A stretch of 55,888 nucleotides of DNA from an uncultured Collinsella sp. (GCA_905199225.1 CAJKFS010000012.1:1-55888), one strand, 5' to 3'; positions 40,967 to 50,532 are shown, numbered from the stretch's first letter. Numbers and translations: made by a program. Notes: generated by a model not told the origin, from the letters alone.

Positions 40967-41882
40967 CTGCCTCATCCCCCTTCGTGTAGGAGCTGCGGAG
41001 CTTATAGCGCTCCCAAACCACGGGCACGCACAGGGCCACGGCGACGATCACGGCGGAGAGCAGCTTCATGTCGTTGGCGTCCATGCCCAACTGCAGCACG
41101 ATGGCGCGGATAAGGAAGTACACCACGGAGCCAAAGACGGCGGAGGCAAGACGGACGCTAAACTGCGTGAGGCCGCCGGGCAGCAGACGGCCGAGCACCT
41201 CACCGATAACAATGGCGGCAAGACCGATAACGATGGCACCGGTGCCCATACCAATGTCGGCATACTTCTGGCTCTGGCAGATGAGCGCGCCCGAAAGGCC
41301 GATGAGGGCGTTGGAGAGCACGAGGGCGATCATCTTGGTGGAGTTGGTGTTGACGCCCAGCGCGCGGATCATGTACTCGTTATTGCCGGTGGCGCGCAGC
41401 GCCGAGCCGATCTCGGTGCCAAAGAACCAATACAGGATGGCAACGATAGCCACGGCGAGCAGGATGCCCAAGATGATGGCAACGGTGGACTGCGGCAGAC
41501 CGGTCATATTGCTGACGGCCGAAAACACGGTGCCCTTGGCAAGAATGGGCGTATTGGACTTGCCCATGATGCGCAGGTTGATGGACCACAGGCTGATCTG
41601 GGTGAGGATTCCGGCGAGGATCGCGGGAATCTCGAAGACGGTGGTCAAAATGCCCGTGACGGCACCCGCGATGGCGCCGGCGCACATACCGGCCAGCACG
41701 GCGAGCAGCGGGTCGACGTTGTTATTGACGATGAGCACAGCGCAGACGCAGCCGCCGAGGGCAAAGCTGCCGTCGCAGGTCATATCGGGAATGTCGAGCA
41801 GGCGGAACGTGATAAACACGCCAAGCACCATAATGCCCCAGAGGACGCCCTGCGAAACGGCGCCCTGCAATGCAATGAGCAT
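40959..41882 (-). CDS. ABC transporter permease (branched-chain amino acid/TrpY-like)
   Basis: A 307-residue permease with about eight hydrophobic helices (first one VLWGIMVLGVFITFRLLDI). The sequence fits the LivH-like permeases paired with ABC_sub_bind receptors; FRLLDIPDMTCDGSFALGG is characteristic of that group. The ATPase gene overlaps its 3' end. A 203-nt gap with an imperfect hairpin separates it from the lipoprotein gene. The substrate is probably an aromatic or related amino acid by family, but this cannot be read from the sequence. Confidence 0.88.
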   Translation of the reverse strand: MLIALQGAVSQGVLWGIMVLGVFITFRLLDIPDMTCDGSFALGGCVCAVLIVNNNVDPLLAVLAGMCAGAIAGAVTGILTTVFEIPAILAGILTQISLWSINLRIMGKSNTPILAKGTVFSAVSNMTGLPQSTVAIILGILLAVAIVAILYWFFGTEIGSALRATGNNEYMIRALGVNTNSTKMIALVLSNALIGLSGALICQSQKYADIGMGTGAIVIGLAAIVIGEVLGRLLPGGLTQFSVRLASAVFGSVVYFLIRAIVLQLGMDANDMKLLSAVIVAVALCVPVVWERYKLRSSYTKGDEADA

Positions 41883-41984
41883 GCTTCATACCTCCTAGGA
41901 TAGGGTGGACACGTGATTCACCATAATAGCGGTAACAATGCATAGAAGAGCTGCGGACAGACGTTTTGTTTTACCTGAAACAAG

Positions 41985-42018
41985 CAGGGCGGACGCCGGT
42001 CTACAGCGCCCGCCCCTG
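41985..42018 (-). terminator. Imperfect hairpin between receptor and permease genes
   Basis: CAGGGCGG pairs with CCGCCCcTG with one bulge, then TTGTTTC on the minus strand. Partial termination here would make the receptor more abundant than the membrane parts, common for ABC importers. Confidence 0.4.
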
Positions 42019-42085
42019 TGGCTCAGATATTGAATAACGCAGCTAAAGCGCGAGCACGGGCTCTAGACGCATGCCGCGTATAGCA

Positions 42086-43066
42086 TTACGCGTCCAGAGC
42101 GGAAAGGTCGATGCCCAGGGCCTCGGCCATCTCGTCGTTCTTGACGACGACCAGGTCCTTGCTCGAGAGGTGCTTGATAGGCATGTCTTCGGGCTTGGCC
42201 TCGCCCTTCAGAATCTTGACGGCCATCTCGCCCGCGGCGTAGCCCAGATCCTCGTAATTGATGGAGAGGGTGAACAGGCCGCCGGCCATGCACATGCCCT
42301 CCTCGCCAGTCACGAAGGGAAGCTTGTTCTCCTTGCAGATCTGGCCCACCTGCGAGGCGCCCGCGGCGATGGTGTTGTCGGTGGGGGAGTACAGCGCGTC
42401 GACCTTGCCCACGGCAGACTCGACGACGGACTGAATCTCGTTGGAGCTCGAGACGGTGAAATCGGTGTACTCGAGGCCCAGCTTGTCGAGCTCCTTCTTG
42501 GCGGCCTTGATCTGGACGTCGGAGTTGGACTCGGCGGTGCAGTAGAGCAGGCCGACCTTTTTAACGTCGGGCAGGACCTTCTGCATCATCTCGAGCTGCT
42601 CGGCGACCGGGGTGAGGTCGGAAGCGCCCGTGACGTTGGTGCCCGGCTTGTCGTTGTCCTGGACCAGGCCGGAGGCGGCGTAGTCGGTGATGGCACAGCC
42701 CACGATGGGGATATCGGCCGTGGCGCCGGCGGCAGCCTGCGCGGCGGGCGTGGCGATGGCATAAATCAGGTTGACGTTGTCGCCCACAAACTTGTCGGCA
42801 ATGGACTTACACGTGGACTGGTCGTTCTGGGCGTTCTTCTGGTCGATCTTGACCTTAAGGCCGCTCTTCTTGATGGCCTTGACAAAGCCGTCGTTGGCGG
42901 CATCGAGTGCGGAGTGCTCGGTGAGCTTCAGAACGCCGATGGTGTAGTCGGAACCGGCGGCAGCGGAGCCGGAGCCAGAATTGCCGCCGCACCCGGCGAG
43001 CGGAGCGAGCGCGAGTAGGCCAGCGGAGACCAGAAGGCTCCTACGGCTGATGGTGATGTCCTTCAT
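42086..43066 (-). CDS. ABC transporter substrate-binding lipoprotein (TrpX-like)
   Basis: A 326-residue receptor of the ABC_sub_bind family. The N-terminus has a twin-arginine signal (ISRRSLLVSAGLLALAPLAGC) with a lipobox LAGC, so it is a Tat-exported lipoprotein anchored at Cys25. The two-lobe fold reads through DYTIGVLKLTEHSALDAANDG, LIYAIATPAAQAA and VDALYSPTDN. TrpX of Streptococcus binds tryptophan or tyrosine, but the ligand here is unknown. A -35/-10 pair TTGTAA and TACTAT and a TGCACT/AGTGCA inverted repeat (43102-43120) lie in the leader. Confidence 0.88.
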   Translation of the reverse strand: MKDITISRRSLLVSAGLLALAPLAGCGGNSGSGSAAAGSDYTIGVLKLTEHSALDAANDGFVKAIKKSGLKVKIDQKNAQNDQSTCKSIADKFVGDNVNLIYAIATPAAQAAAGATADIPIVGCAITDYAASGLVQDNDKPGTNVTGASDLTPVAEQLEMMQKVLPDVKKVGLLYCTAESNSDVQIKAAKKELDKLGLEYTDFTVSSSNEIQSVVESAVGKVDALYSPTDNTIAAGASQVGQICKENKLPFVTGEEGMCMAGGLFTLSINYEDLGYAAGEMAVKILKGEAKPEDMPIKHLSSKDLVVVKNDEMAEALGIDLSALDA

Positions 43067-43225
43067 ATCATTACCCCCAGTATAAAAATGGCTGGAAACA
43101 CTGCACTAAGAAAAAGTGCAAGTGGGTCTATAGTAGCGCCGATGTCCATTTTTACAACATCTGGGCGGATAATTTAATTCTGAATCGGATGGGCGGCGCT
43201 GAGGAACGATGGACGGTAGTCGGGC

Positions 43226-44014
43226 TTACGCGGCGGGCGCGGGACGTTCGTCCTCGTCTAGGGCGGCGAAGAGTTTTTTGCCGTCGAGCAGGCGTGTACT
43301 GACGTTTCTCATGCGGGCTATCTCGACAGTGCGCAGGGTGTCGTCGGTGCCTCGGGCGTCATAGACCGTTCCCAGTAGATACGAGATCCCATCGCGCTGC
43401 CTGATGGCGAAGGGTCGGACCGTCATCCGTACCGCTTCGGTTTCGCCACGAGTCGTGACGTTCGAAATATCAAAGCTCACCGTGGTTCCGTGGTCGATGG
43501 CTTGTTCGACGAGCTCACACGTGTCGATGCGTTTGATGGGCGTGAGTTTGGCCTTGGTAGATTTACTGTCTGTGCTTGGTGCAGGTTCGGGCATATCGAG
43601 GTAGCCGCGAACGTCGGCGCTCGCCATGGCGACCAGGTGCTGTGCCATGCTCTTTCGAATGGCGATGGGCGTGGAGCGGTTGCGCATGACCATACCGTGG
43701 AGCCGGATGATCTCTTCATCGGTGAGCGGGCGGGTAAGAAGTTTGTAGCCCACGCCGCGTTTGTACTCAATTTCGTATCCGGCATGACGAAGCGCAGATA
43801 TCGAGGTGTAGATACTGCGCCGAGCTGCCGAAATAGGCATGCGGGCGGGGTCGTCGGGATGGGCGAGGCGCTCGACCAACTCGTCGGATAGCAAGGCTTT
43901 GTCTTCGCCGGTGTTCTCGCCCAAGAGCTGCAGGATGCGTACGGCGCGATAGGCTGCCATCGAGGCGGCGCCCCTAGTCGTGGTCTCGTAGTTTTCAACA
44001 ACGGCTTCGGTCAT
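43226..44014 (-). CDS. WYL domain transcriptional regulator
   Basis: A 262-residue regulator. Residues about 20-90 form a winged helix-turn-helix region (ISAARRSIYTSISALRHAGYEIE). From about 165 to 250 is a WYL-type domain with RPFAIRQRDGISYLLGTVYD and RTVEIARMRNVS, where YLL takes the place of the W-Y-L triplet. WYL proteins sense ligands or nucleic acid and control DNA damage or defence genes in several bacteria. The ATG at 44014 suits the ribosome binding site GGAAAGGA better than the GTG at 44023. No obvious target gene adjoins it. Confidence 0.8.
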   Translation of the reverse strand: MTEAVVENYETTTRGAASMAAYRAVRILQLLGENTGEDKALLSDELVERLAHPDDPARMPISAARRSIYTSISALRHAGYEIEYKRGVGYKLLTRPLTDEEIIRLHGMVMRNRSTPIAIRKSMAQHLVAMASADVRGYLDMPEPAPSTDSKSTKAKLTPIKRIDTCELVEQAIDHGTTVSFDISNVTTRGETEAVRMTVRPFAIRQRDGISYLLGTVYDARGTDDTLRTVEIARMRNVSTRLLDGKKLFAALDEDERPAPAA

Positions 44015-44190
44015 AGCGCTCACGTCCTTTCCGGTTTTGGTGATGACGGCTCAGAGCCTAGGGCGCGGGGCTTGGCCAAGGACGCATGACGCCTTGGGCG
44101 GTCGATGGCTGTCGGCAAACGGTGGGTCGAGTTTTCGACAGCCCTGCTCAACTGACCAAAAGCTTGCCAAAAGCTTGACGGATGCTGTTG

Positions 44191-44224
44191 AAAAAAGCGC
44201 CCCTCGGCTGTTGTCGAGAGGCGC
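44191..44224 (-). terminator. asnS terminator
   Basis: On the minus strand GCGCCTCTCG pairs with CGAGGGGCGC (one G-U), then six T residues. The T-run is plus 44191-44196. Confidence 0.88.
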
Positions 44225-44265
44225 CGGCGCGATGCTGCATAGCGCGTTTTGTGGCGTTGATGCGA

Positions 44266-45669
44266 TTAGAAGTCGGCGTTGCCCACGGTGCGGGGGTGCG
44301 GCAGGGCGTCTCGGATGTTGCCCACGCCCGTCAGATACATGACCAGACGCTCGAAGCCCAGGCCGTAGCCGGCATGCTTGCAGGAGCCGTAGCGGCGCAG
44401 GTCCAGATAGTACTTGTACTGCTCGGGGGCCATGCCCAGGTCCTTAATGCGGGCCTCGAGCAGGTCCAGGCGCTCCTCGCGCTGGGAGCCGCCGATGATC
44501 TCGCCAATGCCCGGCACCAGGCAGTCGGCGGCGGCGACGGTCTTGCCATCGTCGTTCATGCGCATGTAGAAGGCCTTGATCTCGGCCGGGTAGTCGGTCA
44601 CAAAAGTCGGTCGCTTAAAGTGCTCCTCGGTCAGGAAGCGCTCGTGCTCGGTCTGCAGGTCGATGCCCCAGCTCACGGGATAGTCAAACTTGTGACCGGC
44701 GGCGACGGCCTGCTCCAGGATTTCGACGGCCTCGGTGTAGGTAACGCGGGTAAAGTCGGAGTTTGCCACATGGTCCAGGCGCTCGATCAGGCCCTTGTCC
44801 ACAAACTTGTTGAGCATATTGAGCTCGTCGGGGCAGGTGGCCATAACGTCCTTAAGGACGTACTTGAGCATGGCCTCGGCGTTATCCATGTAGTCGTTCA
44901 GGTCGGCAAAGGCCATCTCGGGCTCGATCATCCAAAACTCGGCGGCGTGGCGCGTGGTGTTGGAGTTTTCGGCGCGGAAGGTGGGGCCAAAGGTGTACAC
45001 GTCGCCAAAGGCCATGGCAAAGTTCTCGGCATTGAGCTGGCCGGACACGGTAAGGCTCGCGTGCTTGCCAAAGAAGTCCTGGCTCCAGTCGACCTCGCCG
45101 GACTCGGTGAGGGGCGGGTTTTTGGGGTCAAGCGTGGTCACGCGGAACATCTCGCCGGCACCCTCGCAGTCACTCGTGGTGATGATGGGGGTGTTGACGT
45201 AGACAAAGCCTTGCTCCTGGAAGAAGCGGTGGATGGCGGCAGCCGCGACAGAGCGGATGCGGAACACGGCGCGGAACAGGTTAGTGCGCGGGCGCAGGTG
45301 CTGCTGGGTGCGCAGGAACTCGACGGTTGCGCGCTTCTTCTGCAGCGGGTAATCCGGGGCGCTCGCGCCCTCGACCTCGATGGAAGTGGCAGAAAGCTCG
45401 AAAGGCTGGGGCGCATCGGGGGTCAGCTTGACGGTGCCGGTGCAAATGAGTGCGGCCGAGACGTTTTGATGGGCGATCTCGTCGTAGTTGTCGAGTGCCT
45501 CGCGGTTCATGACGACTTGCAGGTCGCGGAAGCAGCTGCCGTCGTTGAGCGTGACAAAGCCAAAGTTCTTCATGTCGCGGACGGACTTGACCCAGCCGGC
45601 GACGGTGACGGTCTGGCCGCCGAGCGACTCGGCATCGGCATAGAGCTGCGCGATTTTGGTGCGGTTCAC
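44266..45669 (-). CDS. asnS: Asparaginyl-tRNA synthetase
   Basis: A 467-residue class IIb synthetase. The N-terminal OB-fold anticodon domain (VTVAGWVKSVRDMKNFGFVT) is followed by motif 2 (TFRAENSNTTRHAAEFWMIEPE) and motif 3 (GLGFERLVMYLTG). Absence of the Asp-specific insertion of bacterial AspRS and the Asn-type motif indicate AsnRS, so this organism charges Asn directly. I chose the GTG at 45669 after GGGAGG; ATG 45681 overlaps that site. No T-box leader was seen. Confidence 0.94.
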   Translation of the reverse strand: MNRTKIAQLYADAESLGGQTVTVAGWVKSVRDMKNFGFVTLNDGSCFRDLQVVMNREALDNYDEIAHQNVSAALICTGTVKLTPDAPQPFELSATSIEVEGASAPDYPLQKKRATVEFLRTQQHLRPRTNLFRAVFRIRSVAAAAIHRFFQEQGFVYVNTPIITTSDCEGAGEMFRVTTLDPKNPPLTESGEVDWSQDFFGKHASLTVSGQLNAENFAMAFGDVYTFGPTFRAENSNTTRHAAEFWMIEPEMAFADLNDYMDNAEAMLKYVLKDVMATCPDELNMLNKFVDKGLIERLDHVANSDFTRVTYTEAVEILEQAVAAGHKFDYPVSWGIDLQTEHERFLTEEHFKRPTFVTDYPAEIKAFYMRMNDDGKTVAAADCLVPGIGEIIGGSQREERLDLLEARIKDLGMAPEQYKYYLDLRRYGSCKHAGYGLGFERLVMYLTGVGNIRDALPHPRTVGNADF

Positions 45670-45781
45670 GTATCCTCCCATAACGGTTGAATGATAGTTA
45701 TCCATACAGTTCGATATTCTAGCAGCTCGGCTCATTTGGGCTATACAGATAAGGCATTGGCGGGATGGTTTTTCAAACGAA

Positions 45782-45813
45782 AAGCGCCCGCGGCCAAATG
45801 GTCGCGGGCGCTT
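45782..45813 (-). terminator. Terminator of the EIIA gene
   Basis: AAGCGCCCGCG (45782-45792) and CGCGGGCGCTT (45803-45813) are perfect inverted repeats. On the minus strand TTTTCGTTT follows the stem, 39 nt after the EIIA stop. Confidence 0.8.
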
Positions 45814-45851
45814 AACGAGGTGCCTTTTTGGCTGTGTGGCGCGGGGCCTGG

Positions 45852-46415
45852 CTACTTGGTCTTGGCAACCAGCAGCGGATCGCCAAGCTTGACGAGCGGA
45901 TTGCCGCCGATAAGCGTGCCAGACTCGCCGACGTGGTCGATGCTCTTGAGGCGGTCGAGCTCAGAGATGATGACGGTCACGATGTCCTCGTGACCGGCGG
46001 CCTTGATAGCGTCGCGGTCGAAGCTGATGAGCGGCTGGCCGGCCTTGACCGTGTCGCCCATCTCGACAAAGCGGGCAAAACCCTTGCCGTTCATTTCCAC
46101 GGTGCCCAGGCCAACATGGATGAACACGCGAAGACCGTCCTCGGTGATCATGCCGATGGAGTGGTTGGTGACGGTGGTGGCGCCGATACGGCCGTTAGCG
46201 GGGGCGTAAATGGTGCCGGTAATGGGCTCGATGCCGTAGCCCTGGCCGAGCATGCCCGAGGCGATGGTCTCGTCGGGAACCTCACTCAGATTGACGAGCA
46301 CGCCGTTGACAGGAGCGTAGATGACGCCTTCGCGGGTGGCGAAGCTTGCTGCGGGCGGAACGGACGCCTCGCCCGACGAAGTGAACGTGGACTTGAGCGA
46401 ATCGAGCAGACCCAT
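45852..46415 (-). CDS. Glucose-type PTS EIIA protein
   Basis: A 187-residue single-domain EIIA of the Crr/glucose family. It takes phosphate from HPr and passes it to EIIB. The phosphorylated His is in FIHVGLGT and the second active-site His in NHSIGM. The N-terminal 20 residues (MGLLDSLKSTFTSSGEASVP) are a membrane-associated amphipathic-like segment as in Crr. The ATG at 46415 follows TTGGAGG. Because the EIIBC at 25-27 kb has no EIIA domain, this protein is a candidate partner, and it may also regulate other uptake. Confidence 0.9.
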   Translation of the reverse strand: MGLLDSLKSTFTSSGEASVPPAASFATREGVIYAPVNGVLVNLSEVPDETIASGMLGQGYGIEPITGTIYAPANGRIGATTVTNHSIGMITEDGLRVFIHVGLGTVEMNGKGFARFVEMGDTVKAGQPLISFDRDAIKAAGHEDIVTVIISELDRLKSIDHVGESGTLIGGNPLVKLGDPLLVAKTK

Positions 46416-46661
46416 AGATGCCTCCAACGTATCAGGCGCGCATGTTGCACGCGTGTGGTTTGCCGGAAACGTTTCGTACGTGTTTCCCAGCACGGTCAGC
46501 GCTCCTATTTTACGCTGTCCAACGACACCTCTGAACAGCGATTTTGTGATATATCAGTTGAAGGCCAACTTATTGCGGGGGTGTTTCTGCGCCGCGGGCT
46601 CAAGTGGAGTACGCTAAGGTGCGAAAAACGAGTGCGCACGAATCGCACGGAGGGAGCACCT

Positions 46662-47561
46662 ATGATTATTGAGAACCATGCGCTGTGGGGCGAGGAGCCG
46701 ACCGAGGATTATCCGGCGACGTTTACGTATCTGGGTGCCGAGCCGCTGCCCGACAAGCCCAATGGCCGCCGCCCCGCGGTGATCATCTGCGGCGGAGGCG
46801 GGTTTACGCATATCGCCCCGCACGAGCAGGACCCGGTGGCGTTTGCGTTTTTGGACCGCGGCTACCAGGCCTTTGTGCTCAACTATGTGACGAGCGCCAC
46901 GGGCGACGTGAGCTTTCCGCACCCGCAGGCGGACCTCGCCAAGATGGTCGCTACCGTGCGCGCCAACGCCGACGAGTGGCATGTCGATCCCAAGCGCGTG
47001 TGCATCGTGGGTTTCTCGGCGGGCGGCATGATCTGCGCCTCGTTGGCAACGCAGTGGAAGACCGGACCTTTCGCGGGCCTTGCCGGGGCTCGTCCGGAGG
47101 ATATTCGTCCCGACGCCGTGGTGCTGGGCTATCCGTTGCTCGACCTTGCCTATGTGCGCGATATGCAGACGCGTGACCCGCGCATCGACCTGCGCGTGCC
47201 CAAGACGGGTGGCAAGACAGGGCGCGATTTGCTCAACGACTATCTGTCGATGGTGACGGGCAGCGAGGCGACCGATGAGCACCTGGCCGACATTTGCCCT
47301 ACCACGCACGTTTCGCGCCAGATGCCCCCGACCTTTGTGTGGGGCGTTTCGGACGACAAGACGGCGCCGGTCGCGCAGGTCTACCCGTTTGCGCAGCGCA
47401 TGGCCGAGGAGGGTGTTGCATGCGAGATGCACGTCTTTGACCAGGGTGGCCACGGCCTTTCGCTCGGCAACGCCAATACCGCGGTCGACAACGAGGACAA
47501 GCAGGTTTCCGTCCGTCCCTGGATCCGCCTGGCCTTCCGCTTCCTGGAACGCCATATGTAA
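46662..47561 (+). CDS. Alpha/beta hydrolase (esterase)
   Basis: A 299-residue serine hydrolase of the BD-FAE/acetyl-esterase type. The oxyanion region is VIICGGGGFTHIAP, nucleophile Ser in GFSAGGMICA, Asp in GVSDDKTAP and His in DQGGHGLSLG. No signal peptide, so it acts in the cytosol, probably deacetylating sugars or xylooligosaccharides; the substrate is not readable. The ATG at 46662 follows ACGGAGGGAG. The 246 bp between this gene and the divergent EIIA gene hold both promoters but no recognised site. Confidence 0.85.
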   Translation: MIIENHALWGEEPTEDYPATFTYLGAEPLPDKPNGRRPAVIICGGGGFTHIAPHEQDPVAFAFLDRGYQAFVLNYVTSATGDVSFPHPQADLAKMVATVRANADEWHVDPKRVCIVGFSAGGMICASLATQWKTGPFAGLAGARPEDIRPDAVVLGYPLLDLAYVRDMQTRDPRIDLRVPKTGGKTGRDLLNDYLSMVTGSEATDEHLADICPTTHVSRQMPPTFVWGVSDDKTAPVAQVYPFAQRMAEEGVACEMHVFDQGGHGLSLGNANTAVDNEDKQVSVRPWIRLAFRFLERHM

Positions 47562-47608
47562 AAGTAGACTACTTGCCCGTTTCAAAAAGTCTGCTTAGAG
47601 GAGGAGCC

Positions 47609-47929
47609 ATGCTTGAGGGTACGTATGTGGTTTTGGCCCAGACGCCGGTGGGGAGCAAGCGCGGCGAGGTGACGTTTTCACATGGGGTGAACGGCGCGCT
47701 CAGGGCAGTACTAAACGTCAGGGGTCTCAATATCGCTCTCTCGGGTGCCCGCGCTGAGTGCGATTTCTTTGAGCTCTCGGGTACTATCTCCCACGTCTTG
47801 ATGGGCAAGGCGCCCTTTACATGCACGGGGTCGGTTGAGGGTGATCGACTCACTGCTACCGCGCGGTCGGGTTCCATTTCGATCTCGCTGAGCGGTATGC
47901 GCAAAGAGCTTTCGGGGCGCACCGCATAA
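47609..47929 (+). CDS. Small protein of unknown function
   Basis: A 106-residue protein that I do not recognise. It starts MLEGTYVVLAQTPVGSKRGEV after AGAGGAGGAG. The composition is rich in alternating Val/Leu/Ser and Gly, suggesting a small beta barrel or sandwich; there is no membrane segment, no signal peptide and two cysteines. It lies 48 nt after the esterase and may be in its operon, or be independent. A real gene is supported by the strong ribosome binding site and normal codon use. Confidence 0.65.
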   Translation: MLEGTYVVLAQTPVGSKRGEVTFSHGVNGALRAVLNVRGLNIALSGARAECDFFELSGTISHVLMGKAPFTCTGSVEGDRLTATARSGSISISLSGMRKELSGRTA

Positions 47930-48050
47930 AGTTTGCGCAGGTAAACATCGGTATTTGACTTTATATAATAGTTCAGAGCGCTATCATTTGTCGTTACGAG
48001 TTGGTTAGCCCCGGTAAACGGTTAACCGCGTCTAACGAAAGGATGAGCGC

Positions 48051-50411
48051 GTGAAGCTCGATACACTCGAGATTGGAAAGGACGCCGTTGTCGCATCGGT
48101 GGCATCGGACGATCAGGCACTCCGACAGCATATTTTGGACATGGGTCTAACGCCGGGCACCGAAGTCACCATGATGAAGTACGCCCCCATGGGCGACCCG
48201 CTCGAGATCCGCCTACGTGGCTACGAGTTGACGCTGCGCAAGGACGATGCCGCTCGCATCGAGCTCGTGGGTATTCACGACACCGATACGGGTCCGCGCG
48301 CTAACGCCGCAATCGGCACGACGGAGCATCCGGCCCTGGGCGAGGGAACGTATTCGCCCCGTGCGGCAAAGACGGCCGTGCCCGAGGGCGCGCCGCTGCA
48401 CTTTGCCCTCGCCGGCAACCAAAACTGCGGCAAGACCACGTTATTCAACCAGCTGACGGGCTCCAACCAGCACGTCGGTAACTTTCCCGGCGTGACGGTC
48501 GACCGCAAAGATGGCACCATCCGTAACCATCCCGAGGCGAGCGTTACCGACCTGCCTGGCATTTACTCCCTGTCGCCGTACACAGGCGAAGAGGTCGTGA
48601 GCCGTCAGTTCATCCTTGACGAGCGCCCGGACGCCATCATCGACATCATTGACGCCACCAACATCGAGCGTAACCTGTACCTGACACTGCAGCTCATGGA
48701 GCTTGACCGTCCTATGGTCATCGCGCTCAACATGATGGACGAGGTGACCGCCAACGGCGGCGCCGTGGACGTCAACCTGCTCGAGAGCCTGTTGGGCGTG
48801 CCCGTTGTCCCCATTAGCGCTGCCCGCAACGAGGGCATCGGCGAGTTGGTGGACCACGCCCTGCATGTGGCACGGTTCCGCGAGCGCCCTGGTCGCCTGG
48901 ACTTTTGTGCGCCCGACGGTCCGGACGGCGGTGCGCTGCATCGCTGCATCCACGGTATTGCTAACCTGATCGAGGACCATGCCGTGACGGCGCACATTCC
49001 GGTGCGTTTTGCGGCGACCAAGCTGGTTGAAGGCGATGAGCTGGTGACCGAGGCGCTTCACTTGGATCGCAATGAGCTCGACGCTATCGAGCACATCATT
49101 ACCCAGATGGAGGGCGAAGCCGGCACCGACCGCCTGTCCGCGCTGGCCGATATGCGCTTTAGCTTTATCGGCGACGTGTGCGGGCGCTGCGTCGTCAAGC
49201 CGCATGAGAGCCGCGAGCACGTGCGCTCCGTCAAGATCGACCGCATCCTGACGGGTCGCTACACGGCCATTCCGGCGTTCCTGGTGATCATGGGCCTCGT
49301 CTTTTGGCTGACGTTTGGCGTGATCGGCGCGGCGTTGCAGGGACTCATGGAGGACGGCATCGCTGCCATCATCGCCTCGGCCGATGCGGGTCTCAAGGCG
49401 TTCGGCACCAACGACGTGGTGCGCTCGCTGGCTGTCGACGGCGTGCTTACGGGCGTGGGCAGCGTGCTGACCTTCCTGCCGATTATCGTCGTGCTCTTTT
49501 TGTTCCTCTCCATTCTGGAAGACTCGGGCTACATGGCACGCGTTGCCTTTGTCATGGATAAGGTACTGCGTCGCTTTGGCCTGTCGGGCCGCAGCTTCGT
49601 GCCTATGCTCGTCGGTTTTGGCTGCACCGTGCCGGCTATCATGTCGACCCGTACGCTCCCATCCGAGCACGACCGCAAGATGACGGTCATGCTCACGCCG
49701 TTCATGAGCTGTTCGGCCAAGTTGCCGGTCTACGGTCTGCTGTGCGGGGCGTTTTTCCCGCAGGCGACGGTCCCCGCCATGGTCTCGCTCTATCTGATTG
49801 GCATTGCGGTCGGTTGCATCGCGGCTTTGGTGCTCAATCGCACGGCATTTAAGGGTGACCCGGTGCCGTTTATCATGGAGCTTCCCAATTACCGCCTGCC
49901 GAGCGTCAAGACGACGGTGATGCTGGCATGGGATAAGGCCAAGGACTTTATTACCAAGGCCTTTACCATTATCTTTGCCGCTACCGTGGTCATCTGGTTC
50001 CTCCAGACGTTCGATATCCGCTTTAATGTGGTCGCCGATCAGTCGCAGAGTCTGCTTGCCGGTCTGGGTAGCATCATCGCTCCGCTGCTGGCGCCGCTCG
50101 GCTTTGGCGACTGGCGTGCGTCGACGGCGCTCGTCACCGGACTTATTGCCAAAGAGAGTGTCATCTCGACCCTCACCGTGCTTTTGGGTGCAACGTCACC
50201 CGCGGCACTGTCGACCATGTTTTCGCCGTTCACCGCCTATGTGTTCCTGGTCTTTACGCTGCTGTACCCGCCCTGCGTGGCTGCCATCGGTGCCGTTAAG
50301 AGCGAGCTAGGCGCGCGCTATGCCGTTGCCGTGTTCGCGTTTCAGGTGGCAGTCGCCTGGATTGTCGCGTTTGTCGTGCATTCGGCTGGTATATTGCTGG
50401 GGCTGGCTTAG
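48051..50411 (+). CDS. feoB: Ferrous iron transporter, FeoA-FeoB fusion
   Basis: A 786-residue protein that unites the FeoA SH3-like domain (1-75, ILDMGLTPGTEVTMM) with FeoB. The GTPase domain has G1 GNQNCGKTT (about 122), G3 DLPG and G4 NMMD; about ten transmembrane helices begin near residue 405, with the Gate-like motif VPAIMSTR and SCSAKLPVYGL. FeoB imports Fe(II). Separate FeoA is usual in many bacteria, but fusion is known. The GTG at 48051 follows AAAGGATGAG. The 120 bp before it carry CGGTTAACCG at 48019-48028 near a GGTTAGCC, possibly an iron-regulator site; this is weak. Confidence 0.95.
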   Translation: MKLDTLEIGKDAVVASVASDDQALRQHILDMGLTPGTEVTMMKYAPMGDPLEIRLRGYELTLRKDDAARIELVGIHDTDTGPRANAAIGTTEHPALGEGTYSPRAAKTAVPEGAPLHFALAGNQNCGKTTLFNQLTGSNQHVGNFPGVTVDRKDGTIRNHPEASVTDLPGIYSLSPYTGEEVVSRQFILDERPDAIIDIIDATNIERNLYLTLQLMELDRPMVIALNMMDEVTANGGAVDVNLLESLLGVPVVPISAARNEGIGELVDHALHVARFRERPGRLDFCAPDGPDGGALHRCIHGIANLIEDHAVTAHIPVRFAATKLVEGDELVTEALHLDRNELDAIEHIITQMEGEAGTDRLSALADMRFSFIGDVCGRCVVKPHESREHVRSVKIDRILTGRYTAIPAFLVIMGLVFWLTFGVIGAALQGLMEDGIAAIIASADAGLKAFGTNDVVRSLAVDGVLTGVGSVLTFLPIIVVLFLFLSILEDSGYMARVAFVMDKVLRRFGLSGRSFVPMLVGFGCTVPAIMSTRTLPSEHDRKMTVMLTPFMSCSAKLPVYGLLCGAFFPQATVPAMVSLYLIGIAVGCIAALVLNRTAFKGDPVPFIMELPNYRLPSVKTTVMLAWDKAKDFITKAFTIIFAATVVIWFLQTFDIRFNVVADQSQSLLAGLGSIIAPLLAPLGFGDWRASTALVTGLIAKESVISTLTVLLGATSPAALSTMFSPFTAYVFLVFTLLYPPCVAAIGAVKSELGARYAVAVFAFQVAVAWIVAFVVHSAGILLGLA

Positions 50412-50454
50412 TTATTTATTGACGGCGCAACCTCTATGTACCGAATTGTTTTCG

Positions 50455-50489
50455 GCCCCGCATCTGTTGCTGACGGATGCGGGGCTGTT
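50455..50489 (+). terminator. feoB terminator
   Basis: GCCCCGCATC (50455-50464) pairs perfectly with GATGCGGGGC (50476-50485); TGTTGCT follows, a weak T-run. Confidence 0.7.
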
Positions 50490-50532
50490 GCTATATAATC
50501 GCCTCCGCTCAAAATGATTGGAGACGTTATAT

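Noticed and set aside
45670..45851. T-box leader before asnS
   Set aside because: The available leader is too short and lacks a T-box motif and specifier hairpin.
48003..48028. Iron-box (DtxR or Fur) in front of feoB
   Set aside because: Only CGGTTAACCG and a nearby GGTTAGCC are visible; the match to any known consensus is too poor to list as a site.
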